The notes under the pieces were generated by a model that was not told the DNA's origin, ran no database searches, and saw nothing but the letters and a program-made list of their open reading frames with translations. Of a stretch of 64,000 nucleotides of DNA, positions 1-7,981 are shown in pieces (within the stretch, counting starts at the first letter, position 1; each line of letters begins with the position of its first letter). The translations under genes were made by a program, and so were the position numbers. This DNA comes from CAVSQX01 sp963730225 (lineage in GTDB: Bacteria > Planctomycetota > Phycisphaerae > Tepidisphaerales > Tepidisphaeraceae). The stretch covers positions 248,001-312,000 of the forward strand of contig CAVSQX010000001.1 in the NCBI GenBank assembly GCA_963730225.1, given 5' to 3'.

Positions 1-65
1 GCCCCAGCCGACGAGCCGGCCAGCATCGCCACCACAAATATGACAATGCCCGCGATCGATCGCAT
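1..65 (-). CDS. Secreted protein, N-terminal fragment cut by window edge
   Basis: Only the first 21 codons are inside the window. They read MRSIAGIVIFVVAMLAGSSA, a short positive start followed by a hydrophobic core and an AxA-like end, which is a typical signal peptide. The ATG at 65-63 overlaps the TGA stop of the upstream glycosidase gene (TGATG), so the two genes are probably translationally coupled and functionally linked, perhaps a second carbohydrate-active or associated exported protein. The mature protein is not visible, so no function can be given. Confidence 0.5.
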   Translation of the reverse strand, partial: MRSIAGIVIFVVAMLAGSSAG

Positions 66-1652
66 CAATGGATCACCGTGATGCGCAGCGCCATCAACGG
101 ATTTCCCGGCAACTTCACCGTCGCATTATCTTCCGCCCGAACCGCGTTGTCGTTGTACGCCGCCACCGTAAAAACCTGGTCCACCGGCGTGATCGTCATG
201 TTCCACGCATCGATCACATCCACGTGCATCTTCGTTCCCACCGCCAGCCCCGCGCTGGGCAATTCAAAAATCCAGTCGGTCGGCCGCTGCTTTCCGAAGT
301 ACAACAGGTAATATTCTCCCGCCTTTCCGCCGACGCGATTGTCCGTCGAATTCTCGATCGGATCGATCCCATCCGCCGGCGAAGTTTCCAGAATGCTCCG
401 CAAAAGCGCCAGCCGTGGCGGACTCTGCCCCGCCAGCGTTCCGCCCGATGCGCTCCACGGCGAATCGTTGAACGTCTCCCCATGTCCCACATACGTTCCG
501 TTCACCGTGCCAACCCAGAAGCGATGCACCATATCCACCGCCGGCAGCCGGCCCCAGTTTTTCGGAATGTCTCCCTCGTACTGAATCTCATCAAAAATAA
601 TCGGTTTGTCGTACTCGGCCCGCGTTCGGATCGCTCCCCCAAACATCGCCACCGTTCCCCCGGCCTGAAGCGAAGCGTGCGTTACCCACGATTTGTTGTA
701 AATGATGTGACTCTGCTGAATCGACCGCAGATGATCGTACGGATCATCCTTCTGCACGATCTCGCCCAGCCGATCCCAATCCGCTTCCTTCTTGGCGTGC
801 ATCATGTCGTACTCGTTGGCCAGCGACCACCACACATTATGATACGCCGCCAGCCGCGCCACCACGTACCGCACATACCGGTCGTCCACCTCCGCCGGCA
901 TGTTCGCAAAACCCATCTTCTTGTTGTACGGATGCAGCAGAATCACATCCGCTTCGATTCCCTCATCCGCCAATCCCGCCACGCAATTTTCCAGATTATG
1001 AAAAAACGGCGGCGAAAAAGTGCGCAAAATCCCAATCCTTCATCGGCTTGCCCTCAAACGCAAACAGCACCGGCACATTGTTCACCGGCTGCGAAGTCGC
1101 TGTCGTCGGCACATCGTACTCCGACGGCAACACGCACATCCGCACCTTGTTGAACGGCGAAGATTTCAACGTCTCCAGCGTCTGTCGCTCCCGCGCTTCG
1201 GTCTGATTCGTCCAGTTGTACGCTGTCGTGCCGATCTCAAAATACGGCGTCCCATCCGCGTACTTGAAATGAAAATGATTCGCCACCCGCACCGGCCCAT
1301 GATTTCCCGTCTCCGGCGCGCCGCAAGCAAAGCTGCCCGTCTTCCCATTCAACTCCGCCGCGTTGCTGCGAATCTCGTACGACCAATCCCCCTGTTCCTC
1401 CGGCATGAACCGCACAATGTAAACCCCATCCCCATCGTAAAACCCATCCGCATCCACCGACTTCTGCCCACAGGTAAAATGCCCCGAAACCGTGACATCC
1501 AAAAACGGATTCCCAGTGGCCGGCCCCTTCAGCTTCACCTCAAAAATCCCCCACTGCCCAACCGTCGCCGCCGCGCCGGCCTGCGTGGCATCGCCGCAGC
1601 AAATCGCGCACAAAAAAGCCGGTAGAATGAACCATGCCTTCCAATTCTTCAT
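65..1652 (-). CDS. DUF5060/DUF4038-type secreted glycoside hydrolase, frameshifted
   Basis: Probably an exported glycosidase acting on plant-type polysaccharide. The N-terminal part has a signal peptide (start MKNWKAWFILPAFLC, ATG at 1652 with GGAGAGG upstream) and a DUF5060-like beta domain (VGQWGIFEVKLKGP). The C-terminal part is a TIM barrel of the apiosidase-like/DUF4038 type, with GTTAYNWTNQT and WWSLANEYDMM. The reading frame breaks at the T5 run at 1015-1019 (minus strand). Removing one T joins the halves as WDFAHFSPPFFHNLE, the expected family sequence. The two open frames are 996-1709 and 65-1027. The break is either a sequencing indel or a recent pseudogene; the intact downstream half favours the first. 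The family assignment is from motif memory, and the exact substrate is unknown. Confidence 0.75.
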
Positions 1653-1832
1653 GGACGAGCCTCTCCGCAGGAATGAGACGTGCGAAATTCTAGCAGAATC
1701 GATGCTCAAGTGGAGTTGATCGAGCTCCTAAGAATTGGGTGCCGATGCCCCAATTGAAATCTACAGCTGTATCAAGCCATCGAACAACCCGGCCCACGAG
1801 CATGCAAGCTGCTCCCGCGCTCAATCTCCTCT

Positions 1833-1864
1833 TCTCCGTTCCCTCCGTGGCTCCGTGGTGAACC
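1833..1864. repeat. Intergenic CTCCGTGG word repeat
   Basis: Within the 246-base gap between the glycosidase and the SDR gene, the plus strand carries CTCCGTTCCCTCCGTGG followed by CTCCGTGGTGAAC, three imperfect copies of a CTCCGTGG word. On the minus strand it reads as an open frame but has no coding character. It belongs to the same class of low-complexity intergenic words described elsewhere in this window. No promoter or terminator is obvious in the rest of the gap. Confidence 0.5.
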
Positions 1865-1898
1865 CACGCTCTCGACTGCGAAAACACTGCAAAACTTC

Positions 1899-2666
1899 TC
1901 ACGGATAATCCTGCCGCGTCGGCCGCACCACGATGTCGTTAATATGAATCCGGCTCGGCTGGCTGGCGACGAAGCAAATCACCTTCGCTACATCCGCCGG
2001 TTCGAGAATCGGCGCGAATTTGCCGGCGAATTCGTCGAACCATTTTTGCGTGTAGCCCGCCACTTCCTGAAACCCGCTGCGCACGATCCCCGGCTCGACC
2101 AGCGACACGCGGATTCCCGCCGGGCCTAGTTCCCGCCGCAACGCTTCGGCGACGGAATGAATCGCAAATTTAGTCGAGCCGTATGCGGAACTGAACGGCG
2201 AAACATGACGGCCGACGTTCGATCCGACGACGATGATATCCAGCGGCATCGCCAGCGGCGGCTGCTTCTTCGCGCGCTCCAGCATCCGCTGGCCCGCCGC
2301 GCGCATCAGCCGCATCGCGCCCAGAAGATTCGTGCGAATCATCTCCTCCCATTGCGACGGATCGGAATTCAAAAGCGATCCGGAAAGCCCGCGACCGGCG
2401 TTGACGACGACCAGATCGGCGGGGCCAAACGCCTTATCCGTTTCGTTGAGAAGTTCCTCGATCGTCCTGGGGTCCGATGCGTCGCCGGCGAAAATTCGCA
2501 GACGATCGGCCGCGGCGGATTCGGTTTTTAACTTCTCGAGCAGATTCATTCGCCGGGCGTTGGCCACGACCGATGCGCCGGCGCTGAGCAATTCGAGACA
2601 AACCGCCCGTCCGATGCCGGAGCTCGCTCCCGTCACAACCGCCACTCGGCCCGTCAGCGAATCCAT
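1899..2666 (-). CDS. Short-chain dehydrogenase/reductase (SDR)
   Basis: A classical SDR oxidoreductase of about 255 residues that would reduce or oxidise a carbonyl/alcohol with NAD(P)H in the cytoplasm. Visible signatures are the Rossmann glycine motif TGASSGIG (residues 12-19), NAG (89-91), and the catalytic Ser149 with Y162xxxK166 (AYGSTK). The start at ATG 2666 is chosen because GAGGAAACCGAT gives a ribosome-binding site and the Rossmann strand begins right after it; an upstream in-frame start would run into the preceding gene. It lies 10 bases after the binding-protein gene and is the last gene of the transporter operon. The substrate cannot be read from sequence. Confidence 0.88.
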   Translation of the reverse strand: MDSLTGRVAVVTGASSGIGRAVCLELLSAGASVVANARRMNLLEKLKTESAAADRLRIFAGDASDPRTIEELLNETDKAFGPADLVVVNAGRGLSGSLLNSDPSQWEEMIRTNLLGAMRLMRAAGQRMLERAKKQPPLAMPLDIIVVGSNVGRHVSPFSSAYGSTKFAIHSVAEALRRELGPAGIRVSLVEPGIVRSGFQEVAGYTQKWFDEFAGKFAPILEPADVAKVICFVASQPSRIHINDIVVRPTRQDYP

Positions 2667-2676
2667 ATCGGTTTCC

Positions 2677-3627
2677 TCACGGCAAATCGACCGGTTTGAC
2701 GAAACATTCACTCGCAGCCGGGGCCTGGGAGATCACTTTCAGGTCGACCAGTTGTTTGGCCAGCTCGTTCCACCGCTGCGCGTTCATCGCGCCCAGCCCC
2801 AGCTTTTTGGTTTCTTCCGTTTCAATCAGCGGTTTCTGCGCCGCCGCCGCCGCGGTGAATGTCGCGGCATCCATGTCGGAGTTCAGTTTTCCCATCAGCT
2901 CGTTGGCGGATTTTGGATCGTCGAGATAGCTTCGCCATCCCTCCCGGCAGGCGGCGATCATATTCTGAACCTGCTTCGCGTTGCCCCGAACCGTGTCGCC
3001 GCTGGCGATCACGACAGTTGTGTACGGATTGTACCCCGTATCGGCGATCAAAAACGTCTGCGGATCGCCGCCCTGATTCCTGGCCAGAATCGGCTCGGAG
3101 GTGACAAAGCACTGCTGTGAATAATCGGGCTTTGCCAGGAACGCTCCGATCCCGCCGCTGTAGCTGATGATCTTCACCTGCGGCGAAGGAAATTTGTTCA
3201 GACAGAAATGCAGCCACGTATCGTCCTCGGCCGCCAGTGTTCCGGGATTCTTGAAGGCATCCGCGATTTGCGTGAATCCGCGCGATTTGTGCACCATGAT
3301 TCCCTGCGGAAACGTCTGATACACCGCAAACAGCGCGACGACATCGGCCCCCTGCGAGCGGGCGATCAGCACCTGATCGGCGGCGGTAGTGGCGAATTCG
3401 GTTTTACCTGCGGCGACCAGTTGCCACGTCGGCGCCCCTTCCCCGGCGACTTTCAGCGAAACATCCAGATCATGCCGTGCAAACGCCCCCGATTGCTGCG
3501 CCGCATAAAATCCGCCGAATTCCGGCTCGGGTTTCCAGTCGAGCGTGAGACGGATTTTTTGCGCCGCGCTGCAAACGCCGGTTGTGCCGAAGATCGCAAT
3601 CAACCACATTCGCAACCAAATTCGCAT
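2677..3627 (-). CDS. ABC transporter substrate-binding protein, NMT1/THI5-like
   Basis: Extracytoplasmic binding protein of an ABC importer. The 316-residue product starts with a signal peptide (MRIWLRMWLIAIFGTTGVCSA) followed by the family opening IRLTLDWKPEPEFGGFYAAQ, which is typical of the NMT1/SsuA-like group that binds pyrimidine (HMP/formylaminopyrimidine) or sulfonate-type ligands. The DW-P motif and a central GxTxxA-like segment (KTEFATTAADQVLIARSQG) fit thiamine-precursor binders (ThiY) best, but ligand identity is inference. It is four bases after the permease gene, and the three genes form one importer. Confidence 0.85.
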   Translation of the reverse strand: MRIWLRMWLIAIFGTTGVCSAAQKIRLTLDWKPEPEFGGFYAAQQSGAFARHDLDVSLKVAGEGAPTWQLVAAGKTEFATTAADQVLIARSQGADVVALFAVYQTFPQGIMVHKSRGFTQIADAFKNPGTLAAEDDTWLHFCLNKFPSPQVKIISYSGGIGAFLAKPDYSQQCFVTSEPILARNQGGDPQTFLIADTGYNPYTTVVIASGDTVRGNAKQVQNMIAACREGWRSYLDDPKSANELMGKLNSDMDAATFTAAAAAQKPLIETEETKKLGLGAMNAQRWNELAKQLVDLKVISQAPAASECFVKPVDLP

Positions 3628-3630
3628 GGT

Positions 3631-4404
3631 TCATCTGCCCAAAGGCTGCTCCGAAGCGTGCCATCGCCGCAGCGTCAGATGGCCGAACAGATTGATCGCC
3701 GCGAAAAACACCAGTCCCAGCAGCGAAGCGATCAAGACGGCGGCGAAGACTTTGTCGGTGCGGCCCGTCTTGGCCGCCGACGCGATTTTTACGCCAAGTC
3801 CCTCGTTGGTGCCAATTTCGCCGACCAGTAATTCTCCCACGACCGTGCCGATGACCGCCAATCCCGCCGCGACGCGCAGGCCCGTCACGATGTTGGGCAG
3901 CGCCCACGGCAGCCGCAATTTCCACAGCCGCTGCCACGGACCGGCGCCGTACAGCGCGAACAAATCCAGCAGCGCCGGCTCGGTGCCCTGCAATCCCGAC
4001 AGCGTGTTGGCGATCACTGGAAAGATCGAGCAGATGAACGCCGAAACGGCCACGCGCGTCAGAGCCGAGTCGAACCAGATCACCAGCATCGGCGCGATGG
4101 CGATGATCGGCACCGTCTGAAAAAAAACCGTGTACGGATAAAACCCGCGCCGCAGCCACGGCGACGCGGCCAACCCGATGGCCGCGACAATTCCGACGAC
4201 CGTGCTGGCCGCCAATCCAATCAGCGCCGCCTGCGTTGTCGTCCACAGGGCGGCCAGCAATTCCGCGCGATCGTCAACCAGCCGCGATAAAACCTGGCTC
4301 GGCAACGGCAGAATTATTTTCGGCACATGCTCGATGCGAAGATACACTTCTACGGCAACGGTAACCACGAGCAGCACAACCAGCGGCGGAAGAATTCGTT
4401 TCAC
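3631..4404 (-). CDS. ABC transporter permease, ThiX/SsuC-like
   Basis: Membrane subunit of the importer, 257 residues with about six hydrophobic segments and the BPD_transp_1 EAA loop (GTEPALLDLFALYGAGPWQRLWKLRLPWALP region, shown here only as its G-x9-I/L-P outline). The GTG at 4404 is chosen as start: GGGAGG lies seven bases upstream and the codon overlaps the TGA of the ATPase gene (GTGA), a classic coupled start. A much longer in-frame extension upstream is only the shadow of the ATPase gene. The family includes SsuC, TauC and ThiX. Confidence 0.88.
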   Translation of the reverse strand: MKRILPPLVVLLVVTVAVEVYLRIEHVPKIILPLPSQVLSRLVDDRAELLAALWTTTQAALIGLAASTVVGIVAAIGLAASPWLRRGFYPYTVFFQTVPIIAIAPMLVIWFDSALTRVAVSAFICSIFPVIANTLSGLQGTEPALLDLFALYGAGPWQRLWKLRLPWALPNIVTGLRVAAGLAVIGTVVGELLVGEIGTNEGLGVKIASAAKTGRTDKVFAAVLIASLLGLVFFAAINLFGHLTLRRWHASEQPLGR

Positions 4405-5174
4405 GGTTGCCTCCCGCCGCGCTCCAGTGCTTCGTAAATTATCCGTGTTTGCCCGGCGAAGCGAGGCGTGCCGCGCAGCTCGGCGGTGCGCTGATCGGGC
4501 AGATCGATCGGCGAATCGAGCACCATTTGTCCGGGCCGCGGCGAAAGTACGATGGCGCGATTGGCGAGGAAAACCGCTTCGGCTGTCGAGTGGGTCACAA
4601 AAACCGCCGTGACGCGTCGCTGGAGCCAAAGCTGCCGAAGCTGTTCGTCCAGCCGTTGGCGGGTGATTTCATCCAACGCCGCAAACGGCTCATCGAGCAG
4701 CAGCAGCCGTGGATTGGTTACCAACGCGCGGGCTAACGAGACGCGCATCCGCATTCCGCCCGAAAGCTGCGCGGGGTAACGATGGATCGCATCGGTCAAG
4801 CCGACGTGCGCGATCGCTTCGGCCGCGCGCGAATCTCGATCGGAGCGATTCTCGTCGATCAATTCCAGCGGCAGCCGCACGTTTCCAAGCACCGTTCGCC
4901 ACGGCAGCAGGTGCGCGTCCTGAAAAACATACGCCAGATCGGTGGCTCGTCGCTGGATCGAAATGGTTCCCTCGGTCGACGAATCCAGTCCGGCGATCAG
5001 GCGAAGCAGCGTGGATTTTCCGCAGCCCGATGGGCCGAGGATGGCGACGAATTCTCCGGGTTCGATCTTCAGATCGATTGGCCCCAACGCCTCAACGCCG
5101 CCGGAAAAGACCCGGCGGATGCCTTGAAGTTCAATGCTCAGAGCGTCGGGCAGGGGCGCGATTGCAGTCTGCAT
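4401..5174 (-). CDS. ABC transporter ATP-binding protein, ThiZ/SsuB-like
   Basis: ATPase that powers the neighbouring permease. The 257-residue protein shows Walker A GPSGCGKS (47-54), Q-loop FQDAHLLPW, signature LSGGM (137-141), Walker B LLLLDE (157-162), D-loop and switch histidine (FVTHST). The DAxLLPW Q-loop is characteristic of the nitrate/sulfonate/taurine/pyrimidine subfamily. The start at ATG 5174 is chosen because upstream sequence in frame overlaps holA. It is 40 bases downstream of holA with a poor ribosome-binding site. Confidence 0.9.
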   Translation of the reverse strand: MQTAIAPLPDALSIELQGIRRVFSGGVEALGPIDLKIEPGEFVAILGPSGCGKSTLLRLIAGLDSSTEGTISIQRRATDLAYVFQDAHLLPWRTVLGNVRLPLELIDENRSDRDSRAAEAIAHVGLTDAIHRYPAQLSGGMRMRVSLARALVTNPRLLLLDEPFAALDEITRQRLDEQLRQLWLQRRVTAVFVTHSTAEAVFLANRAIVLSPRPGQMVLDSPIDLPDQRTAELRGTPRFAGQTRIIYEALERGGRQP

Positions 5175-5214
5175 CGGTGGCGTATCATTGCATCGCAATC
5201 GGCTGGAAACAACG

Positions 5215-6165
5215 TCAGCGGCTCGCCAACGAGATGATAAACCGTTCGATATTGGTCGCCGGGTCGCCGACGCCGGATTTGTTTTGGCGATCGATGTCGG
5301 CCAGCAGATCGATCGCGCGGGCGGTTCCGGTTTCGCCCATGGAAGCGGCGGTCTGGAAAAACGGCTGCTGCATCTCTCGCGGCCACAGGCGCAGGGCTTG
5401 GGCAATCGCAAACGGATTCATGCCGGATTTTTTCATCGACAGCGCCTTGCGAACATTCGACAGCCAGATCGCCAGCCAGGCGACGGCGCGGAATTGTGCC
5501 GAGGAATCGGTCTGCACCAGTTGTCGCCAGCGCTTCAGCGCGTCGGCGGTGCGGCCGGCGGCAAGGGCGTTGGTCATCTCGGACATTTCGCGCTCGCGCT
5601 GAAAGCTGACACCGGCGGTGATTTCATCGATGCCGACGCGTCCGGAATTTGCGGTCAATGCCAGCTTGGCCAGTTCGCTGTCGAGCCGGCCCAGGTCGGA
5701 GCCGATGAGATCGGCAAGCAGGCGAGCGGCGTCGGGGCTTACGGTCAGCTGATGGGCGCTGCGGCCGTGCTGAACGATCCAGGAGGCCAGATCTTTGGGC
5801 GCTTCGCAGTCGTCGATCTGGCCGACTTTGGCGATCGCCTTGTAAATTCGCTGATTGGACGGGAGCGAACTGAGCCGAAGAATCAGCGTAGCATTGGAGG
5901 AGGGATTGGCCGCGTAATCCTCCATTTGCTCGCGGAAGCGGGTGAGAAAAGCGTCGGCGTTTTGCAGGACGACGACTTTGTTCCCGCCGAACATGGCGAA
6001 GCTGCGAAGCTCATCGAGCAGATCGGCAAGTTCGGCGCGTTCGCCGTCGAGATCGGCGCGCTGGGCGCCCGGAAGCATTTTGAGAATGGCGGCCAACCTT
6101 TGCAACTGGGCGAAGCTGTCGGAGCCAACCAATGCATAAATCGGTCTGGGCGCTGCCACGGGCAT
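5215..6165 (-). CDS. holA: DNA polymerase III subunit delta
   Basis: Clamp-loader delta subunit, which opens the beta clamp during DNA replication. The 316-residue product has the normal length and opens with IYALVGSDSFAQLQRL, followed by a degenerate AAA+ core (KVVVLQNADAF; LILRLSSLPSNQRIYKAI) and the LxxELxKLAL segment of domain II (LDSELAKLALTA). The C-terminal collar-domain helices include RAVAWLAIWLSNVRKAL. It is the first gene of the minus-strand run that continues into the ABC importer. That link is probably positional only. Confidence 0.85.
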   Translation of the reverse strand: MPVAAPRPIYALVGSDSFAQLQRLAAILKMLPGAQRADLDGERAELADLLDELRSFAMFGGNKVVVLQNADAFLTRFREQMEDYAANPSSNATLILRLSSLPSNQRIYKAIAKVGQIDDCEAPKDLASWIVQHGRSAHQLTVSPDAARLLADLIGSDLGRLDSELAKLALTANSGRVGIDEITAGVSFQREREMSEMTNALAAGRTADALKRWRQLVQTDSSAQFRAVAWLAIWLSNVRKALSMKKSGMNPFAIAQALRLWPREMQQPFFQTAASMGETGTARAIDLLADIDRQNKSGVGDPATNIERFIISLASR

Positions 6166-6332
6166 GGAAGGAACTTCTAAGGGCCGGCGGTGGCGTCGTC
6201 AAACGACGGCCGCGAACTTTTGCCGGGGGGACTTCCGTTGTAAGAAGAATCGGCTACACTTCATGCGGGTAACCGACCGATAATTTCAGGTTGGTCTGTC
6301 GGCTTGGACCGTCGGGCCGGGGAAGCGGGCAC

Positions 6333-7094
6333 ATGGGAGATGCGATGTTCAATGCATTTTCTTCGTTCTCTGACGATTTCTACATCAACATGCGTCTGGG
6401 CTCGCAGATGAATCTGCCGCACCAGCGCGAAACGATCCTGCATTTTTTCGAGCGCGTGCAGAAGGAATTTCCCGGGATGACGCGCTTCCGCAAAAATGAC
6501 AACGGGGAATTCAATCTGGAAGAGGATCGCAGCTCGCACTGCTACCGCTGGGCCAGCGTTGAGACCAAGCGATTGGCCAGCGGTCACGTGAATCCCGCTT
6601 CGGTCGACGAAGCGTTGAAGTTGCACGGGCTGCTGTTGGAGTTGGCGCCGTATCACCTGGGTATCAGTCCGATTGAGATGGATTATCTGGACATCCTGTT
6701 TGGTTTCGATCTGGCCTTCAGCGGAAACCATGATGAGATTATCAGCGAGAGCCTGTATGCCGATTCACCGCTGGCCTGCCTGACCGAGGAACCGGGGGCC
6801 AAGGCGGTGGATTTTCAGCCGACGGTGACGGTGGCCCTCAGCGACGACTGCCGATTGCAGGCGCGCATCGACATCGTGACGCGCACCAACAGCTACCAGG
6901 TGCGCACCGGCGATTACAGCGACGATGCGATCAGCGTTTACCTGATTCTGCGTCGGTATTGGGGCGACCGGCCGCGCGAGCCGATGGGACAACTTCTGGA
7001 ACAAATGGCCGAGCGCGGGCAGCGATTGTGCTGCGAGTATCTTCTGCCGCGCGTGCTCAAGCCGATTTCGTCGGCGATCGCATCCCGATCCTGA
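6333..7094 (+). CDS. Conserved protein of unknown function
   Basis: I do not recognise a characterised family. From ATG 6333 the product is about 253 residues, soluble and acidic, with no signal peptide. Two ATGs are possible: 6333 (GGGGAAGCGGGC upstream) and 6345 (GGGAG five bases upstream); the conserved-looking part begins FNAFSSFSDDFYINMRLG. The phrase PHQRETILHFFERVQKEFPGM and the tail WGDRPREPMGQLLEQMAERG suggest a compact alpha/beta domain. It is followed at 14 bases by a small gene. Function unknown. Confidence 0.7.
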   Translation: MGDAMFNAFSSFSDDFYINMRLGSQMNLPHQRETILHFFERVQKEFPGMTRFRKNDNGEFNLEEDRSSHCYRWASVETKRLASGHVNPASVDEALKLHGLLLELAPYHLGISPIEMDYLDILFGFDLAFSGNHDEIISESLYADSPLACLTEEPGAKAVDFQPTVTVALSDDCRLQARIDIVTRTNSYQVRTGDYSDDAISVYLILRRYWGDRPREPMGQLLEQMAERGQRLCCEYLLPRVLKPISSAIASRS

Positions 7095-7108
7095 AAAGCG
7101 GCGGAATC

Positions 7109-7336
7109 ATGGAAGACGCCGATCGACAAGAGCTTCTGCGCCGAGCGCAACAGAAGGCCGCAGCTCTGCTGGAGGGCCTGAAAAAGGACGAGGCGGATTT
7201 GAAGCGACATGCTTCGGGGCTCACGCCGGAGCAAGCCGCCGTCGGACTTGCGGCTCACGCCGCCGCGATTGACGCCGCCGCGGCAACATTGGACAATCTC
7301 CGTCAGGTGCCGGGTGGCGTAACGGATTGTCGCTGA
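7109..7336 (+). CDS. Small hypothetical helical protein
   Basis: A 75-residue open frame starting MEDADRQELLRRAQQKAA, almost entirely charged and alanine-rich heptad-like helix (likely coiled coil), with a loop at SGLTPEQAAVG. The start follows AAAAGCGGCGGAATC, a weak ribosome-binding site, 14 bases after the previous stop and 19 bases before the next gene, so co-transcription is likely. Function unknown; it could be a small scaffold or helper of the flanking unknown proteins. Confidence 0.5.
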   Translation: MEDADRQELLRRAQQKAAALLEGLKKDEADLKRHASGLTPEQAAVGLAAHAAAIDAAAATLDNLRQVPGGVTDCR

Positions 7337-7355
7337 AGGAAAAAGAGAATCAGGA

Positions 7356-7973
7356 ATGGCTGAGGTGAGAACTCCACAGGGCGGGGCCGTGATAGTCGCC
7401 AGGGCCGCACGCGATTATCGCTGGAAGCGGTTTCTGCTGGTGGCGATTCTATTCATTTATGGCCTGATGAGCATTCGGGACGGATTTTTTCGTTATCCGC
7501 ACGAAAACGACCAGGCCCGGGCACAAAAGCTCGATGTTCTGCCCCATCCGGGACTCGATGTCCAGTTGAACCAGGTTCTTGGTGTGCTATTGCCGCCGGG
7601 ATCGGTCGCATTTTTGATCTGGTGTTTGTACGGATCGCGCGGCGAAGTTCGCTTCGACGGGGCCACGCTGAGCGTCCCCGGCCATCCACCGATCGAGATG
7701 AACGCCATTCGCCGAATCGATCGGGCCAAATGGGACCGCAAAGGAATTGCGTACGTGGAATATCAATTCCCCGGGCGTGCGGCCGGTGGAAAACTCAAGC
7801 TGGATGATTTCATCTACCAGCGCGAACCCGTCGATCAGATTTTCGCAAGGCTCGAAGCGGTTGTGGCTTCCCCAACGGGCGGATTTCCCGTCACGCCAAC
7901 GCCGCCCAAAATTGCGCCCGCCGCAACCAAGCCAAAAACGCCTCCGGCACCCGGCGCCCCACGGGCGGGATGA
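7356..7973 (+). CDS. Hypothetical membrane protein with PH-like cytoplasmic segment
   Basis: A 205-residue protein with two predicted membrane spans (FLLVAILFIYGLMSI and VLGVLLPPGSVAFLIWCLYG) followed by a beta-rich stretch (EVRFDGATLSVPGHPPIEMNAIRRID...KGIAYVEYQF) resembling small bacterial PH-like domains that follow membrane hairpins. The tail is Pro/Ala-rich (PTPPKIAPAATKPKTPPAPG) and probably disordered. It is the last of three co-directional unknown genes and converges with pnp. The PH-like reading is inference from strand pattern only. Confidence 0.65.
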   Translation: MAEVRTPQGGAVIVARAARDYRWKRFLLVAILFIYGLMSIRDGFFRYPHENDQARAQKLDVLPHPGLDVQLNQVLGVLLPPGSVAFLIWCLYGSRGEVRFDGATLSVPGHPPIEMNAIRRIDRAKWDRKGIAYVEYQFPGRAAGGKLKLDDFIYQREPVDQIFARLEAVVASPTGGFPVTPTPPKIAPAATKPKTPPAPGAPRAG

Positions 7974-7981
7974 ATCATGTA

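Noticed and set aside
1690..1902. 70-codon minus-strand frame before the glycosidase
   Set aside because: Made of the word-like CTCCGTGG repeat and low-complexity flanks; no start context.
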